Part shown: positions 21,640 through 31,887 of the stretch, one piece after another
Numbering within the stretch: position 1 is the first letter of the stretch
Layout of the letters: the number at the start of each line of letters is the position of its first letter
NCBI GenBank assembly: GCA_023548195.1
Contig: JAJHZJ010000271.1
Span: forward strand, 879,565 to 943,564
Length of the DNA stretch: 64,000 nt
Source: Bettongia penicillata ogilbyi
Taxonomy: Eukaryota; Chordata; Mammalia; Diprotodontia; Potoroidae
Reading direction: 5' to 3'
Position numbers and translations under genes: made by a program
Notes under the pieces: generated by a model
What the model was told of the DNA's origin: nothing
What the model saw: only the letters and a program-made list of their open reading frames with translations
The model's database searches: none

Positions 21640-21659
21640 AAAAACTTCATTTGACGTAC

Positions 21660-22055
21660 CTTTATATTCTTAAATTGTTCTTCTCACTGTCTGGTTTCTA
21701 CAAATGTCACCTTCATTTGTCTCTAATCCCTGACCTACCACTCTCATCTTGGTCCCTTTCAATCTAGCATATAACACTGTGCAATGCAACAGACTATATC
21801 TTAAATGCTAAGTTGCATCATTTTTTTCTCAATCTTTACAACTGATCTCTGCATCTTTTGAAACTATGGGCCATCTCTTTTCACTATTCACTGTCTCCTT
21901 CAGTGGTATTTGTGAAATTCTTCTTTCTTATTTTAACTCATTATTTTCTGACCATGTTTCCCTTGAAAGGTTATCATCTACATCACATGTGCTAAATGTC
22001 AGTGTCCCCTAAAGGTTTGTGCTTGCATCCCTTCTATTTTCTTACTATACTCTCT
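21660..22055 (+). mobile_element. Probable L2 fragment
   Basis: Pyrimidine-rich sequence with phrases such as 'cttggtccctttcaatctagc' and 'ctcatttgg' in the style of the L2 ORF2 RT region. HAL1 A may have inserted into it. Identification is tentative. Confidence 0.35.
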
Positions 22056-22059
22056 CATT

Positions 22060-22399
22060 TGGTGATTACATCACTACTTGAAAGAGTGATGCAGGACTAT
22101 CACCCAAGTTTAGAAATTCTCTGTTGTAATTGGTTAAGCCAAATGATCTCTGTCCACACTATGTCTAGTGCCAATATAGGTGGTGGTACCTCAGGAACAG
22201 GAGACTACTAAGTTGCTTAAAAGGGTTGATGAATCTAGAACAGAGATGGGGCATGTCAAAGGTTCCTAGGTGATCAGAAGAGATTTCTGACCTGAGTTGC
22301 CACTGGGATGTCTAGCCTATGCAACCAGGGTAACCTGAGTAACCAGAGTATAGAGATATCTGGTTTCAAAATAAACAAATCAAAACAAACAAAAAAAGG
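22060..22399 (+). pseudogene. 7SL (SRP) RNA processed pseudogene, near full length
   Basis: Collinear with 7SL over its whole length: 'catcactacttgaaagagtg' (GCTACTCGGGAGGCTGAG), 'ggactatcacccaagtttag', 'ttctctgttgtaattggtta', 'tgtccacactatgtctagtg' (GTCCGCACTAAGTTCGGCA), 'caatataggtgg', 'agttgcttaaaagggttgat' (GTTGCCTAAGGAGGGGTGAA), 'gtgatcag' at 22270-22277, 'agttgccactg' at 22295-22305, and 'tagcctatgcaac' near 22313-22325. A-rich tail at 22366-22397. Numerous changes in paired positions make it a dead copy. Retroposition by L1 machinery is inferred from the tail. Confidence 0.75.
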
Positions 22400-22690
22400 A
22401 TCTATATGTATTTTCTGAAATCACTTAATGGACTCAGGAGCCAGTTGAAAAGGGATAACTGCATCTGTATTAATGCATATAATTGAATGGTGAATGGACA
22501 TAATCATTAAAGATCAGCAAGTTCAGTAAATATTCTATATCGTATCTATTTACTAAATAGAAAGCTCTCAAAATAAATGCCTCTTATTAGTAAAGTTATT
22601 CTAGCAGTACATTTTAATTGAGGAACTTTTATGAATACATTATTGGACTAACTAATATGAGTGACATTAAAGATACAGGACATAATTTTT
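22400..22690. other. Unrecognised sequence
   Basis: No gene or repeat family recognised. Confidence 0.3.
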
Positions 22691-22699
22691 CAAATTATA

Positions 22700-23514
22700 A
22701 GTTACTTTATTTTTTTTAATTTAACTACTTTCTTTATTTTCAGTTTTCAACAATCACTTCTATAAGTCTTGCATTTTCTCTCCCTTCATTTCCACTACCT
22801 CCCCAAGACACTTGCAATCTTATATGGGTTCTACATATACATTCTTATCAAAAACGTTTTCACATTAGTCATGTTGCATGGAAGAATTAAAACAAATGGT
22901 AGAAATGGTAGAAACAAAATGTAACACAAGAGAAAAGAATCTGTTTCATTCTGCATCCTGATTTCATAGTTCTTTCTCTGGATGTGGATGGCATTTTGCC
23001 TTGAGTCCTTTGGGAAAGTTTTAAGTCCTTGCATTGCTGTGAAGGTCTAAGTCCAACAGAAACAGTCCTCACACACTGCGGCTGTTATGTTATATAATAT
23101 TCACCTGCTTCTGCTCATTTCATTCAGTATCAGTTCATATAAGTCTTTCCAGGTTTTTCTGAAGTCCTCCTGTTCATCATTTCTTATAGCACAATAGCAT
23201 TCCATTACATTCATACACCACAACTTATTTAGCCATTTCCCAATTGATGGACGTTCCCTCAATTTCCAGTTTTTGGCCACCACAAAGAGAGGTGCTACAA
23301 ATATTTTTGTATATGTGGGACCTTTTCCCATTTTTATGATCTCTTTTTGATACAGCCCTAGAAGTGATATTGCTGGGTCAAAGGGTATGCACATTTTCGT
23401 AGCCCTTTGGACATAGTTCCATTGCTCTCCAGAATGATTGGATCAGCTCACAACTCCACCAAAAATGAATTAGTGTTCCAAATCTCCCACTTCTCCAACA
23501 TTTATCATCTTTAT
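22700..23514 (-). mobile_element. L1 LINE 3' end, 5'-truncated
   Basis: Minus-strand ORF2 C-terminus and 3'UTR. A 97-codon frame (23101-23394) carries the L1 ORF2 tail block with FDPAISLLGLY, TYTKIFVAPLFVVAKNW, KWLNKLWCMNVMECYCAIRNDEQEDF. The 5' break falls at about 23514. AGGACATAATT occurs at 22677-22687 and 23515-23525, a probable TSD, although about 18 nt separate the left copy from the T-run. Confidence 0.85.
23101..23394 (-). pseudogene. L1 ORF2 C-terminal tail remnant
   Basis: The block FDPAISLLGLY...FVAPLFVVAKNW...LWCMNVMECYCAIRNDE corresponds to the end of L1 ORF2p, downstream of the RT and the cysteine-rich region. It is open for 97 codons but is only the last tenth of the protein. 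Confidence 0.85.
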
Positions 23515-23525
23515 AGGACATAATT

Positions 23526-23889
23526 CTTGAACCCAGGGCATTTTTATTCTAGTTGATAAGACACAATATATTTATATTTAACAAAACAAATCAGTAAATA
23601 ATATGTGGTTAGAGATTAAATGTCTCAGGAAGGTGAGAGAGAGAGAGCAGTGGGACTATGCTTCCAAGGAAAGATTTCTTGGAGAAGTTGGAAATTTAGT
23701 TTGGTCTTATGGAATATGTATAAACTAGTTAAAAGGAGAAAGAAGAAAGTACATTTCAGGCAAGGTGGACAGTATAAGCAAAGCTTCAGAGGCAGAAAAG
23801 ATAATTATTTTCTAGGAGCAATGAATGAGTGGATCAGTCTAATTGGAATGCATAGTTTATGTAGAAAAACAGAAAATAAGATTGAAAAA
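23526..23889. other. Unrecognised; one 92-codon open frame
   Basis: Open frame at 23620-23898 (+) is rich in lysine and arginine, without recognisable domain. A 'gaaatttagtttggtctta...caggcaaggtgga' order hints at an antisense L2 segment. No gene call. Confidence 0.3.
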
Positions 23890-24285
23890 ATTGATTAGTA
23901 AAATGAGTAGAACTAGGAGAACACTGTACAAGGTAATAGCAGTATTTTATGATTATCTACTATGAACAACTTATCTAGTATCATGATATATATCAATATC
24001 ATTATCTACGACCGTTCTGAAGGGCATATGATGAAAGGTGCTTTCCATCTCCAGGGAAAGATCTGGTAAAGCCTGAATGGAAATTAGATATTTTTTCCTT
24101 AATTTATTTTATTTTTGTCTAAGTTTTCTTTCTCAGTGTGACTTACTTCAACATATATTTTGCTTGACTGCACATGTGTAACCTATATCAAATTGTCTGC
24201 TTCATCAGTGGGGGATGGGGGTGGGATTTGGAACTCAAAATTTGAACAAAAGTATGATAAATTGTTTTTACGTGTAATTGGAAAA
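23890..24285 (+). mobile_element. L1 LINE 3' end
   Basis: Shows the marsupial L1 3' end order: 'agtagaactaggagaacact' (23910), 'ctccagggaaagatctgg', T-rich tract (24085-24120), 'tgactgcacatgtgtaacctatatcaaatt' (24168-24200), G-rich 'ggggatgggggtgggatttggaactcaaaat' and a short A-rich end. The same order ends the L1 at 60.66 kb. The ORF2 frame is missing. Confidence 0.7.
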
Positions 24286-24289
24286 GTTA

Positions 24290-24368
24290 AATATGTATAT
24301 ACATATATATGTATAAACATTATATATATATAATACATATATACATATTTAACTTTCCCAATATATAT
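24290..24368. repeat. TA/CATA microsatellite, self-complementary
   Basis: ATAT/ACATAT units flanked by inverted copies of 'aaagttaaatatgtatat'; the two halves (24283-24302 and 24333-24357) could pair. Confidence 0.8.
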
Positions 24369-24370
24369 AT

Positions 24371-26049
24371 GGAAAGTTGGTTACTATTACCCATTATCAA
24401 TCTTAAATCTGATAATGAAAGCCTGAAATTAAATAGTGAATGGAACATTCAAACTATGCTGCTTTGCTGGGCTTGGATTAGAGTTACTGAAAAGTGAGTT
24501 TTCTTTTTTTTCTTTGTTTAAGTCTATTTTTCTCTCTTTATAACTGGGAGAAAATAATATCCCTATCTCAGAAAGCTTTGACAAATAATGATGATATTCA
24601 AAGCAAGTCATTTCCCTTTCATTAAGTTCTTTATGAGACAGTGTAAGAGAAGAAATAAAACAGACCCCCTGAGGTCATCTGACAGCTTTTGGTTAACTGA
24701 ACTTTTTGACTAACCATCCCTTATTGCTCTCCCCCAATTCACTAACAAAGCTTTCACTGTACCTTGTTGAAATGAAAAGTATATATGTAAGAGTTTCCAC
24801 AGTTGGCTCATTACTCAAATAGGAAGAAACATGAAGACACCAGTGTCGTATGCCTGTGTGAATCATGATAACTTAGAGTTTGAAGGATCACTTTATGGAT
24901 GAATAGTCATGATATATTACACAAAGCTTTCTAACATGTGGAGGTTTCTGGATGAGACAATGCAGACAGAGATTGCTTTCCCATTGATGTTGCCTTTGAT
25001 ATTTATTGGCTTTGAGGGAATTATGAAAATGCTCACAGATCTTTTACCTAACAGAAATGATTCTAGATAATGAACTGGAGAAATAGCTATCTTGAGAGCT
25101 CTTTAATGGTGTGCTTCACTCCATGTGCATAGTAGTAGCTGTGTCTCTGAAAGTCCCCTTCATAAATGGCCTTTAAAATATGCTGAGGCTAATGTTAAAT
25201 ATCTCTGCATTCAATGAGAGGTTTTATTGATCCAGCTATCTGATGTTATGTAGCTCTCTAAGTTGCACAAGGGCTATTTTAAATGGACATATACAATTGA
25301 ATCTAACAATTCTTATCAAGTAAGTAAGCGCATCTCTAGCACTAATTATCAAGTCATCAAAAGTATGAAGAAAGCCAGCAGGGTGTGTAAATGAGAGTGA
25401 ACAAATCAGGAGATTTGAAAAGCAGATCCCTTATTTAAAAATGTTTTCTCATAAATCACTCATATCAATTAAGAATCTATAACTTCACTTTGAATTTCTC
25501 CCATAAAAATAGATAATGTAACACTAAGAGGACTTGACTTCTGAGAAACTTTATATTGAAATTTAATTAATTACACAAATCTAATGTTTAGTCAATTATT
25601 TATATGTATGGTTTCCCTTATAGCATCCAGGTATTTAGAAGCATACAGACGAGGAATGTGTTTACGTTGCTTTTTATGTGATCTTTGACATCTCATGCTC
25701 ATTCATATCCATAGATATAAATATATATTAAAAGCTACTGAATTCACATATAATATCCCCCAAACTTCATAATTTTGTAATTTACATATCATCAAAGACC
25801 TATGTAGGTGATAGGTCATATCATCTTGAAATTATTAGCATGGTGTGAGTATAGCCAGAGGATTTTTGCTATAATTAGTTGTAAATGTACAAAAATGGCA
25901 AGATTTTCGCTGATTAGAGATATGTGGAGTGAAAAATAATGGACAGTCAAGGATAATGCTGAGATTCTGCACTTGACCTGCTAGTGCTGCCTAATACCTG
26001 AGACAGGAAAGCTTGAAAGAGGGAAAGAGTAAATTCATTGAAGGCCCTA
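24371..26049. other. Longest stretch without recognised repeats
   Basis: No coding frame with a recognisable domain. 24900-25600 has balanced composition and no repeat signature. It could hold conserved non-coding sequence, but this cannot be shown from one genome. Confidence 0.35.
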
Positions 26050-26165
26050 ATAAATCCCCTTAATAAAAGGAATTATTCTGTGAAGGCTGGATTCAGTCAA
26101 AGAGACATACTTGATGACCTAGAGGGTCACATGTTGCTGTGAGGCCTGAGATTCTCCATCCCTAG
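26050..26165. mobile_element. hAT-type non-autonomous DNA transposon fragment
   Basis: The order 'aatccccttaataaaagg', 'tgaaggctggattcagtcaa', 'gacctagagggtcacatgt' and 'gaggcctgagattctccatc' matches the right half of an opossum-type Charlie-like hAT MITE as I remember it. The left half is not recognisable. Confidence 0.5.
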
Positions 26166-26898
26166 TTTAGACACATTTAGTTTGAAATGACTCCCAAACA
26201 TCAATTTTGATATATCTAGACATTTGGTAATGTGACAATGAGCTTCATGGAGCTAAATATGTAGATTCATGTGTAAATATATAGAGATGGTAGTTAAACA
26301 CAGAGTAGCTGATCAGGTTGCCACAAGAGGAACAGAGGGATTGTAGGGGGAAGAGTGCCTTGAGCAAAACTTGGGAGAAATACACAGATTTTTATCATTA
26401 TATTATTATTATCTGCATTATGCAGACAATGTGTTATCAAAGGAGATGTAGAAAGAGTCATCACACAAGTAGGTAGTGAACTACAAGGTAGTGATAGCAA
26501 GAAAAACTATGAAAGAGAGGGAATACAGGGGGATAAAAAAAAAATGGTGGTTTTCAGTGCCAGATGCAGCAGACAGGTGAAAATGGATTAGAATTGAGAA
26601 AAGACTACTGGTTTTAGTCATTAAGTTTTTATTGCTAACTTTGAAGAAAGAAGTTTTAGTTGACGAATGAAGTCAGTCTGATTGCCAAGGACTGATAAGT
26701 AATAAGGGTAGAAGAAAGAAAAGGAAAAAAAAAAAAGTAAAGATAACTATTCAAAGATCTTAATATTCTCTGTCACTTTTCTAATATTATTAAGTCCAAG
26801 GTTTTTCAAAATCATTGGTGTCTTTACCACCTGAAGATACAATATATATCAGCTCCTTACTGCCCCAAGACTGTTTTACTTTCAGTGCAGATTTCGAA

Positions 26899-26899
<1 letters not shown>
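26166..26899. other. Unrecognised sequence
   Basis: No gene. A-run near 26537-26546 and 26726-26737. Nothing further recognised. Confidence 0.3.

Positions 26900-26951
<52 letters not shown>
26900..26951. repeat. (CA)26 microsatellite
   Basis: Perfect AC/CA alternation of about 52 bp. Confidence 0.95.
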
Positions 26952-26955
<4 letters not shown>

Positions 26956-27129
26956 CACTCTGGGTACTTTTTCAGTGTTATTTCTGCCTATTTCAGAAGT
27001 ACTTTCTTTGGGTGCTATATTTGTTGGGGTCCAACAATAATACTTCCTCTGTTCTTGTACAAGAAAATGGTTTGTAACTTTTTTTTCAACTCTTTCCTAC
27101 TTTTCTTCTTTGCACAATTCTCAGATTTT

Positions 27130-27756
27130 CATCCTTAAATGCCTATGGTACGACTTTGTCTAGTTAGGCACTTTGCCAAGCTTTCTTTAAACTGGTTTTA
27201 CTCTCTACTGATTTTTTCCTGGTTTACCAGATGATACCGCTTGTCTGTCAGACTGTTCTGTAGGGTTTTCCAGATGAGTTAGATCCCAAATGGGTATTGC
27301 TTTTGGCCTTGAATGTTCAAACTCTGTTCTTTTTCCTCACCATAACTTCTGATCCACTGGTTTCTCAACTTTTCCCAGGCTACCTTTGCTGTAATAGTTA
27401 CATTATCCTTCTTGCCTTGTGTGAACTCCTTGGTGAGCTAGTTCTTTTCTACACTGTTCTCTTCTCCTGAAGTGCTTATCCTTTTTCTTCTACAGTCAAG
27501 CTTGTCCTGTCAAGATTCTTATTTTATTAAATAAAAAATGAGGCCATTCACGGAGAGCTCACTTTTGTCCCCCTCCTCCTCATCTCTTACCACCCAGTTG
27601 ACTTATGCCATATCTCTTTTACCCTTGCTTCCCACAAAGAAATGACCTTTCTGTTTGCCAAAGCAAACCACTCTCCATGCACAAGTCACTCCATTCCTTT
27701 GTATCTCTCAAGCAGATTGTCCATGTCTACTATTTCATGTATATTTAATCTTTCCT
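27130..27756 (+). mobile_element. L2 LINE, N-terminal RT part of ORF2
   Basis: The segment 27520-27720 ('ttattaaataaaaaatgaggccatt', then 'gagagctcac', 'ctcctcatctctt', 'gaaatgacctttctgtttgccaaagcaaa', 'ccatgcacaagtcac') follows the L2 ORF2 order in which a KIEAIR-like segment precedes the RT. No intact frame. Confidence 0.5.
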
Positions 27757-27759
27757 ACA

Positions 27760-27795
<36 letters not shown>
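27757..27795. repeat. (CA)n microsatellite
   Basis: About 18 CA units, with a CG-containing start. Confidence 0.95.
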
Positions 27796-27797
<2 letters not shown>

Positions 27798-28909
27798 TTG
27801 AAAACTAAAACACATTCATCGTTTTACCATTTTGATCCTTGGTGAAGGAGGACTCAAATTTAAAACAGTTGCTACTGAATATTTTTTCCCACCAAATTAA
27901 CTTCTGGGTGTAGTGAAGCTGATGAATGAAATACTTCCGTATTGGATATTCTAGCTCACCTTCTGGGTGAAAACACTACTGTGCTGGGTTAAGCAGTGTT
28001 TCTTCCTAACCTTGACTACTAGACCTCTAGCAGTCCTTTTGGGACATCACAAAGCTCTAAACCAAAAAAAAAAAAGAAAACAAAACAAAGTGATCAAATC
28101 TCAGTCACAGTCCTGGGCTTTCACAGGTGATCATGGGCTCATATGACAAGCTGGTGGGAGAAGGGTACATAGTCACTGCCACTCTAGAGCTCAGTCATCC
28201 TTAATCCTGATGAACATTCTTTTGTTTGCAAATGCAATTTTAGCTCAGTAGTCAATTAGCAGATTTTTCTTTACCATTAGTGAGTGAATAAGAACAGGAA
28301 ACAGTCCCAGTATGCTTTAACATGCTCCAAATCAAGGGCAGGGGCAATTTATTGCATGTTATCATGAAATTCTAGAATTAAGTTCTACAAAACTGTCACT
28401 TGTGTGACGTCTCTGTGTACGCTCTGAGGATGGGACCCCTATTGGTCAGTCCCCCTTTACAGAACAAAAACATAGATACAAGTATGACTCAGTTGTGTTC
28501 ATTTTGGGGACAATCATGTATTATTATGTCTTATTAGGCATTATGCAAAGTGCTAGCATGAATATATCATTCTGACCAAGACACAGAATTTGTACTGGAA
28601 GTAGAGGGGACAACGGGAAAAAATTGGCATCATTTGGGAATTGTAAAATTAATAATATAAATCATTTTTGCTATGATCAGAAATTTTATATAAGTGAAGG
28701 AATGGGAAAATTTGTAATCAAACTGAGCAAGTTCATTATAGGCTAGCTAAAAAGAGGAGTGTAGATTTAGAGTTTTATTGCTAATCAAATTCATCCTGAA
28801 AAATGCAGTTGTCATTACATCTGAACAAAAAGAGATGATGTGTGGGGAAGAGGGAAGAATTAGTATCCCACTCCTATTTCGTAGTTATCTACTGATTTAC
28901 ACATCATTT
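27796..28909. other. Unrecognised; internal A-rich tail
   Basis: A 12-A run continuing as GAAAACAAAAC lies at 28062-28088, after about 220 bp that match nothing I know. This could be a retroposed RNA or SINE-like tail. The rest is unrecognised. Confidence 0.3.
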
Positions 28910-29085
28910 ATTATAAGATCATAGGTCAATAGACAGAGCTAGAAGAAAACTTGAAAATCCTTTAGTCCAACCCTTCCCCCATTTAATATATGAGATCAAA
29001 GTGAATAAAGTAAATTTCACAAGGCTGCACAGGTAGATCATGGCAGAGTAGAGCTCCTTCTACTCTAGAACCCTGTCCCCTACAC
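28910..29085 (-). mobile_element. MIR SINE (marsupial type)
   Basis: Antisense MIR order: 'agatcataggtc', 'agctagaagaaaac', 'ctttagtccaacccttccccc', a CORE remnant 'cacaaggctgcacaggtag', and 'ctactctagaaccctg'. Confidence 0.65.
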
Positions 29086-29224
29086 ATCACTTGTGGTTAC
29101 CACTTCAGGTACAACTACAACACCCCCAACACTAGATTTCTCAAATACTATATTTTGAACCTAGACCCCAAAATACAAGCATACACTTGTGTGTTTTTGT
29201 GTGAATGTGTGTGCGTGTGCATGT

Positions 29225-29229
29225 GAGAG

Positions 29230-29309
<80 letters not shown>
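29225..29309. repeat. (GA)n microsatellite
   Basis: About 80 bp of almost perfect GA. Confidence 0.95.
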
Positions 29310-29314
<5 letters not shown>

Positions 29315-29684
29315 AATTATGTGGTTGGAATAAACTTCCAATAAGACCAGAATTTAGGGGAAAGAATGTCCTCTAACACACTTATAAGTTTAATTTTCAT
29401 TGTTGATATTTTCTCCTTTGTTATCTTAAGTGTAGTCAATCACAAAAAACTATAAAAATCAAACCCTGACTTTTATATTTGACATTTGCAAGGTGTAAAT
29501 GTTCACTCTGAAAATTTAATAATCGGCTTGGGCAAACCAATTGGAGCTTGCTCCAGCATACATGCCCCTGACTTTACCTGTATAAGCCTTTATTTCCTCT
29601 TCTGTCTTTGCAAACCTATGCTTCATGCATTGAGGAACATAGTAGTAGTTTAATAAATGTTAGTTGAAATGTAGGATTGAAATG

Positions 29685-30247
29685 GAGTAGATCATAGGTT
29701 CACAAAATGGGCAATAATGCCCCTGGGGGTGCTAGAATGATCCATGGGTTAGCAGTAGCCTCATGTGAAATTTGGGGGTGGCAGGCATTGACTAAAAATA
29801 CAAAAGCTTTAGAATCTTAGGAAAGAAGAAAAGGTAAGAAAATTTTGAAAAGCCATTTGTACATGTTTCATATTTTGTATAACACAGTTAAAGTCACAGT
29901 CATTATATTACTTTCCAAATAAACACACAAAATGCAAATTATAAGTGATCAGTAGTCAACATGGCTGACAAGTCTTAACTGTTGGCAGGTGAGCATGTCA
30001 TGCCACACATTGTTGAGAAGGTCAGCATTCATCAGCAGGAACATGTGCATGTAATGACTTGTTTACAATAAGATACTATAGGGCTACATGACATAATATT
30101 GTGTCATTAAAATTTCCATGTAGGGAAGAACTCACAAATTTGCAATAAATTTTAAGATGTTTAAAGAAAGATTTCTAAGAATATGCTGAGTAACTTTTTA
30201 AAAAGGGGATGGTAGTCCAAATAAATTTGGGAACCTCTGGTCTAGAT
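29685..30247. mobile_element. hAT-superfamily non-autonomous DNA transposon with TIRs and 8-bp TSD
   Basis: The element is 547 bp (29693-30239). Its ends are inverted repeats: CATAGGTTCACAAAAT at the left and, on the minus strand, CAGAGGTTCCCAAATT at the right, 13 of 16 identical. The flanks are GAGTAGAT (29685-29692) and GTCTAGAT (30240-30247); the right copy fits the hAT-type nTCTAGAn target, and the left differs at two positions. The inside has no transposase frame. A hAT MITE is the simplest reading. Confidence 0.75.
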
Positions 30248-30414
30248 AATTTCCCATCATAGGGAAAGCCAGGTTATAACTACAAGGGCCTACTCTATTT
30301 CATAATGTACTCCAAAAAAAATCGGAATTCTCCCCCTTAGAAAATAGTAAATTAGATGGCCCTTCATATTCTTTTAAGAAAAGCTTCATTTTTTTCTGGC
30401 CCAGATCTCCAAAA
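30248..30414. other. Unrecognised sequence
   Basis: Nothing recognised. Confidence 0.3.
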
Positions 30415-30905
30415 TATGAAACTTTACAATCGACAATCAACAAGCATTTTTGAGCTTACTATATACTAAGCTCTATGTAAAATACCAAAGATATCAAGGA
30501 AGGCAAAATTGACTTCTAAAACACATATTCCTATGGAGGAGAAAAATATCCAAACACTTAGGTACATAAAAGATATATTCAGAGTAGGTGGATGGTCATC
30601 TCAGAAGGAGGGTACTAGCAGAGGGATTGGAGGAAGGGAGATGAGGAAAGACCTGAAGAAAGGAGAATTTGACTTAAGTTTTAAGTCAGGGAAGCCAGGG
30701 TTCTGAGGGAGAGTATTCCAGTCATAGGATGCAGTCACTGAAAAGGTTTAGAGTATCCTGAGAGATATAGGAAAGCCAATCCAGTGTCCCTGGATTGTAG
30801 AATGCATGAAGGGCTGTGAAGTATAAGAAGATTTGAAAAGTAAGAAGGAGAAGGATGTGAAGGCTATATATACTGAATGGAGGCTGTAGTGCACATTAGG
30901 GAGAA
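30415..30905 (-). mobile_element. L2 LINE, 3' portion
   Basis: Plus strand shows the antisense L2 3' order: 'caacaagcatttttgagctt...actaagctctatg', 'aataccaaagatatcaaggaaggc', 'aagtcagggaagccagggttctgagggagagtattccagtcatagga', 'gccaatccagtgtccctgga' and 'gtataagaagatttgaaaag'. Confidence 0.6.
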
Positions 30906-31214
30906 TTTGAACGGAGTAATTTGCAAACTTTAAGATATATACATATGTGTTTATAGTTTATACAGACTTTAATATTCATTGAATTTTCTTCCTAAAATAT
31001 GCCCACTTTTGAAAATGTATGCGTTCTTGACTTACATTGTCATCCACAATTCAAATTCATAATGTAAATACCCAGATTTTCCATCTCATTACCTTATATT
31101 CATCCTGATAAACTATCTTCTGGTATGTTGTGTTTACCTGGTCCTCTTACTAGTTAAAGAGGTTATTTTTCCCGCTCATTCTTGCTGTACAGAAGTAATT
31201 TTCCTCCTTTTTAT
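30906..31214. other. Unrecognised sequence
   Basis: AT-rich; nothing recognised. Confidence 0.3.
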
Positions 31215-31240
31215 TAAAATTATATTTTCGGGGGGAGGAG

Positions 31241-31252
31241 CTAAGATGGCAG
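31241..31252 (+). promoter_or_regulatory. YY1-type site at the 5' end of HAL1 B
   Basis: CTAAGATGGCAG retains the AAGATGGC core; the upstream GGGGGGAGGAG is also like the first bases of mammalian L1. Confidence 0.55.
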
Positions 31253-31887
31253 AGTAGAAAGACTGACATATGCTAGCTCCGAACCCACAGCCCATATATT
31301 TTCTCTAAAAAGAACTCCCCACAAATTCTGCAGCACTGCCAGCCACACAGAAACACAGTGGAAGAGATTTCCGTTCCAGAGAGCCCTGGAAAGCCATCCG
31401 CAGGGGTCCGTCACACTCCGGACAGCAGAGCCCACCCCGGTGCTGCCCTGGCCATGCGGCCCCAGAGGAGCATATCCCAGCAGGCTTCAGGGACGGAATC
31501 TCTGGGGGCCATGAAGATCCCTCTACTCACAGGCTCTCCAGGTCAGTGAGAGACGTCTGGGCTGGCTGAGAGGGGAGCGGGGTGTCTCCATAACTCAGGA
31601 CTTCTCGGGATGAAGCAGCAGAGGCAGCGGGACTCCCAGAGCAGGCACGAGCTCAGGGCCATCACCAAAGGTCTCTGCATAAAGCCCCTGAGGGAACTGA
31701 GCCTGGGAGGCAGCACTGCCTCCACCTGAGAACCTGAACTTAAGCTCACATTGAATACCAGCCACGCCTGCCACAGAAAGCCCTGAGGCTGGGGAGCAGC
31801 ATTTGAAACTCAGACCCCAAGCACTAGCTGGGCAGATCTAGGCAGGGGTAGAGAGGAATCTCAGAAGTCAAGTAACTGGTTGGGAAA

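Larger units (their letters stand above)
18769..21653 (+). mobile_element. HAL1 copy A, full length with 14-bp TSD
   Basis: The element proper runs from about 18783 to 21639. It is flanked by AAAAACTTCATTTG at 18769-18782 and 21640-21653 (perfect, although the leading A's merge with the tail). Order: 5' end GAGGGATGGAGCCAAGATGG, GC-rich 5'UTR, ORF1 (19478-20577), CA microsatellite, G-rich 3'UTR (about 20815-21610) and a short A-rich tail. There is no ORF2: the 3'UTR begins within about 240 bp of the ORF1 stop. HAL1 elements are nonautonomous and must borrow L1 ORF2 protein. Slightly younger looking than G, D, E and F. Confidence 0.9.
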
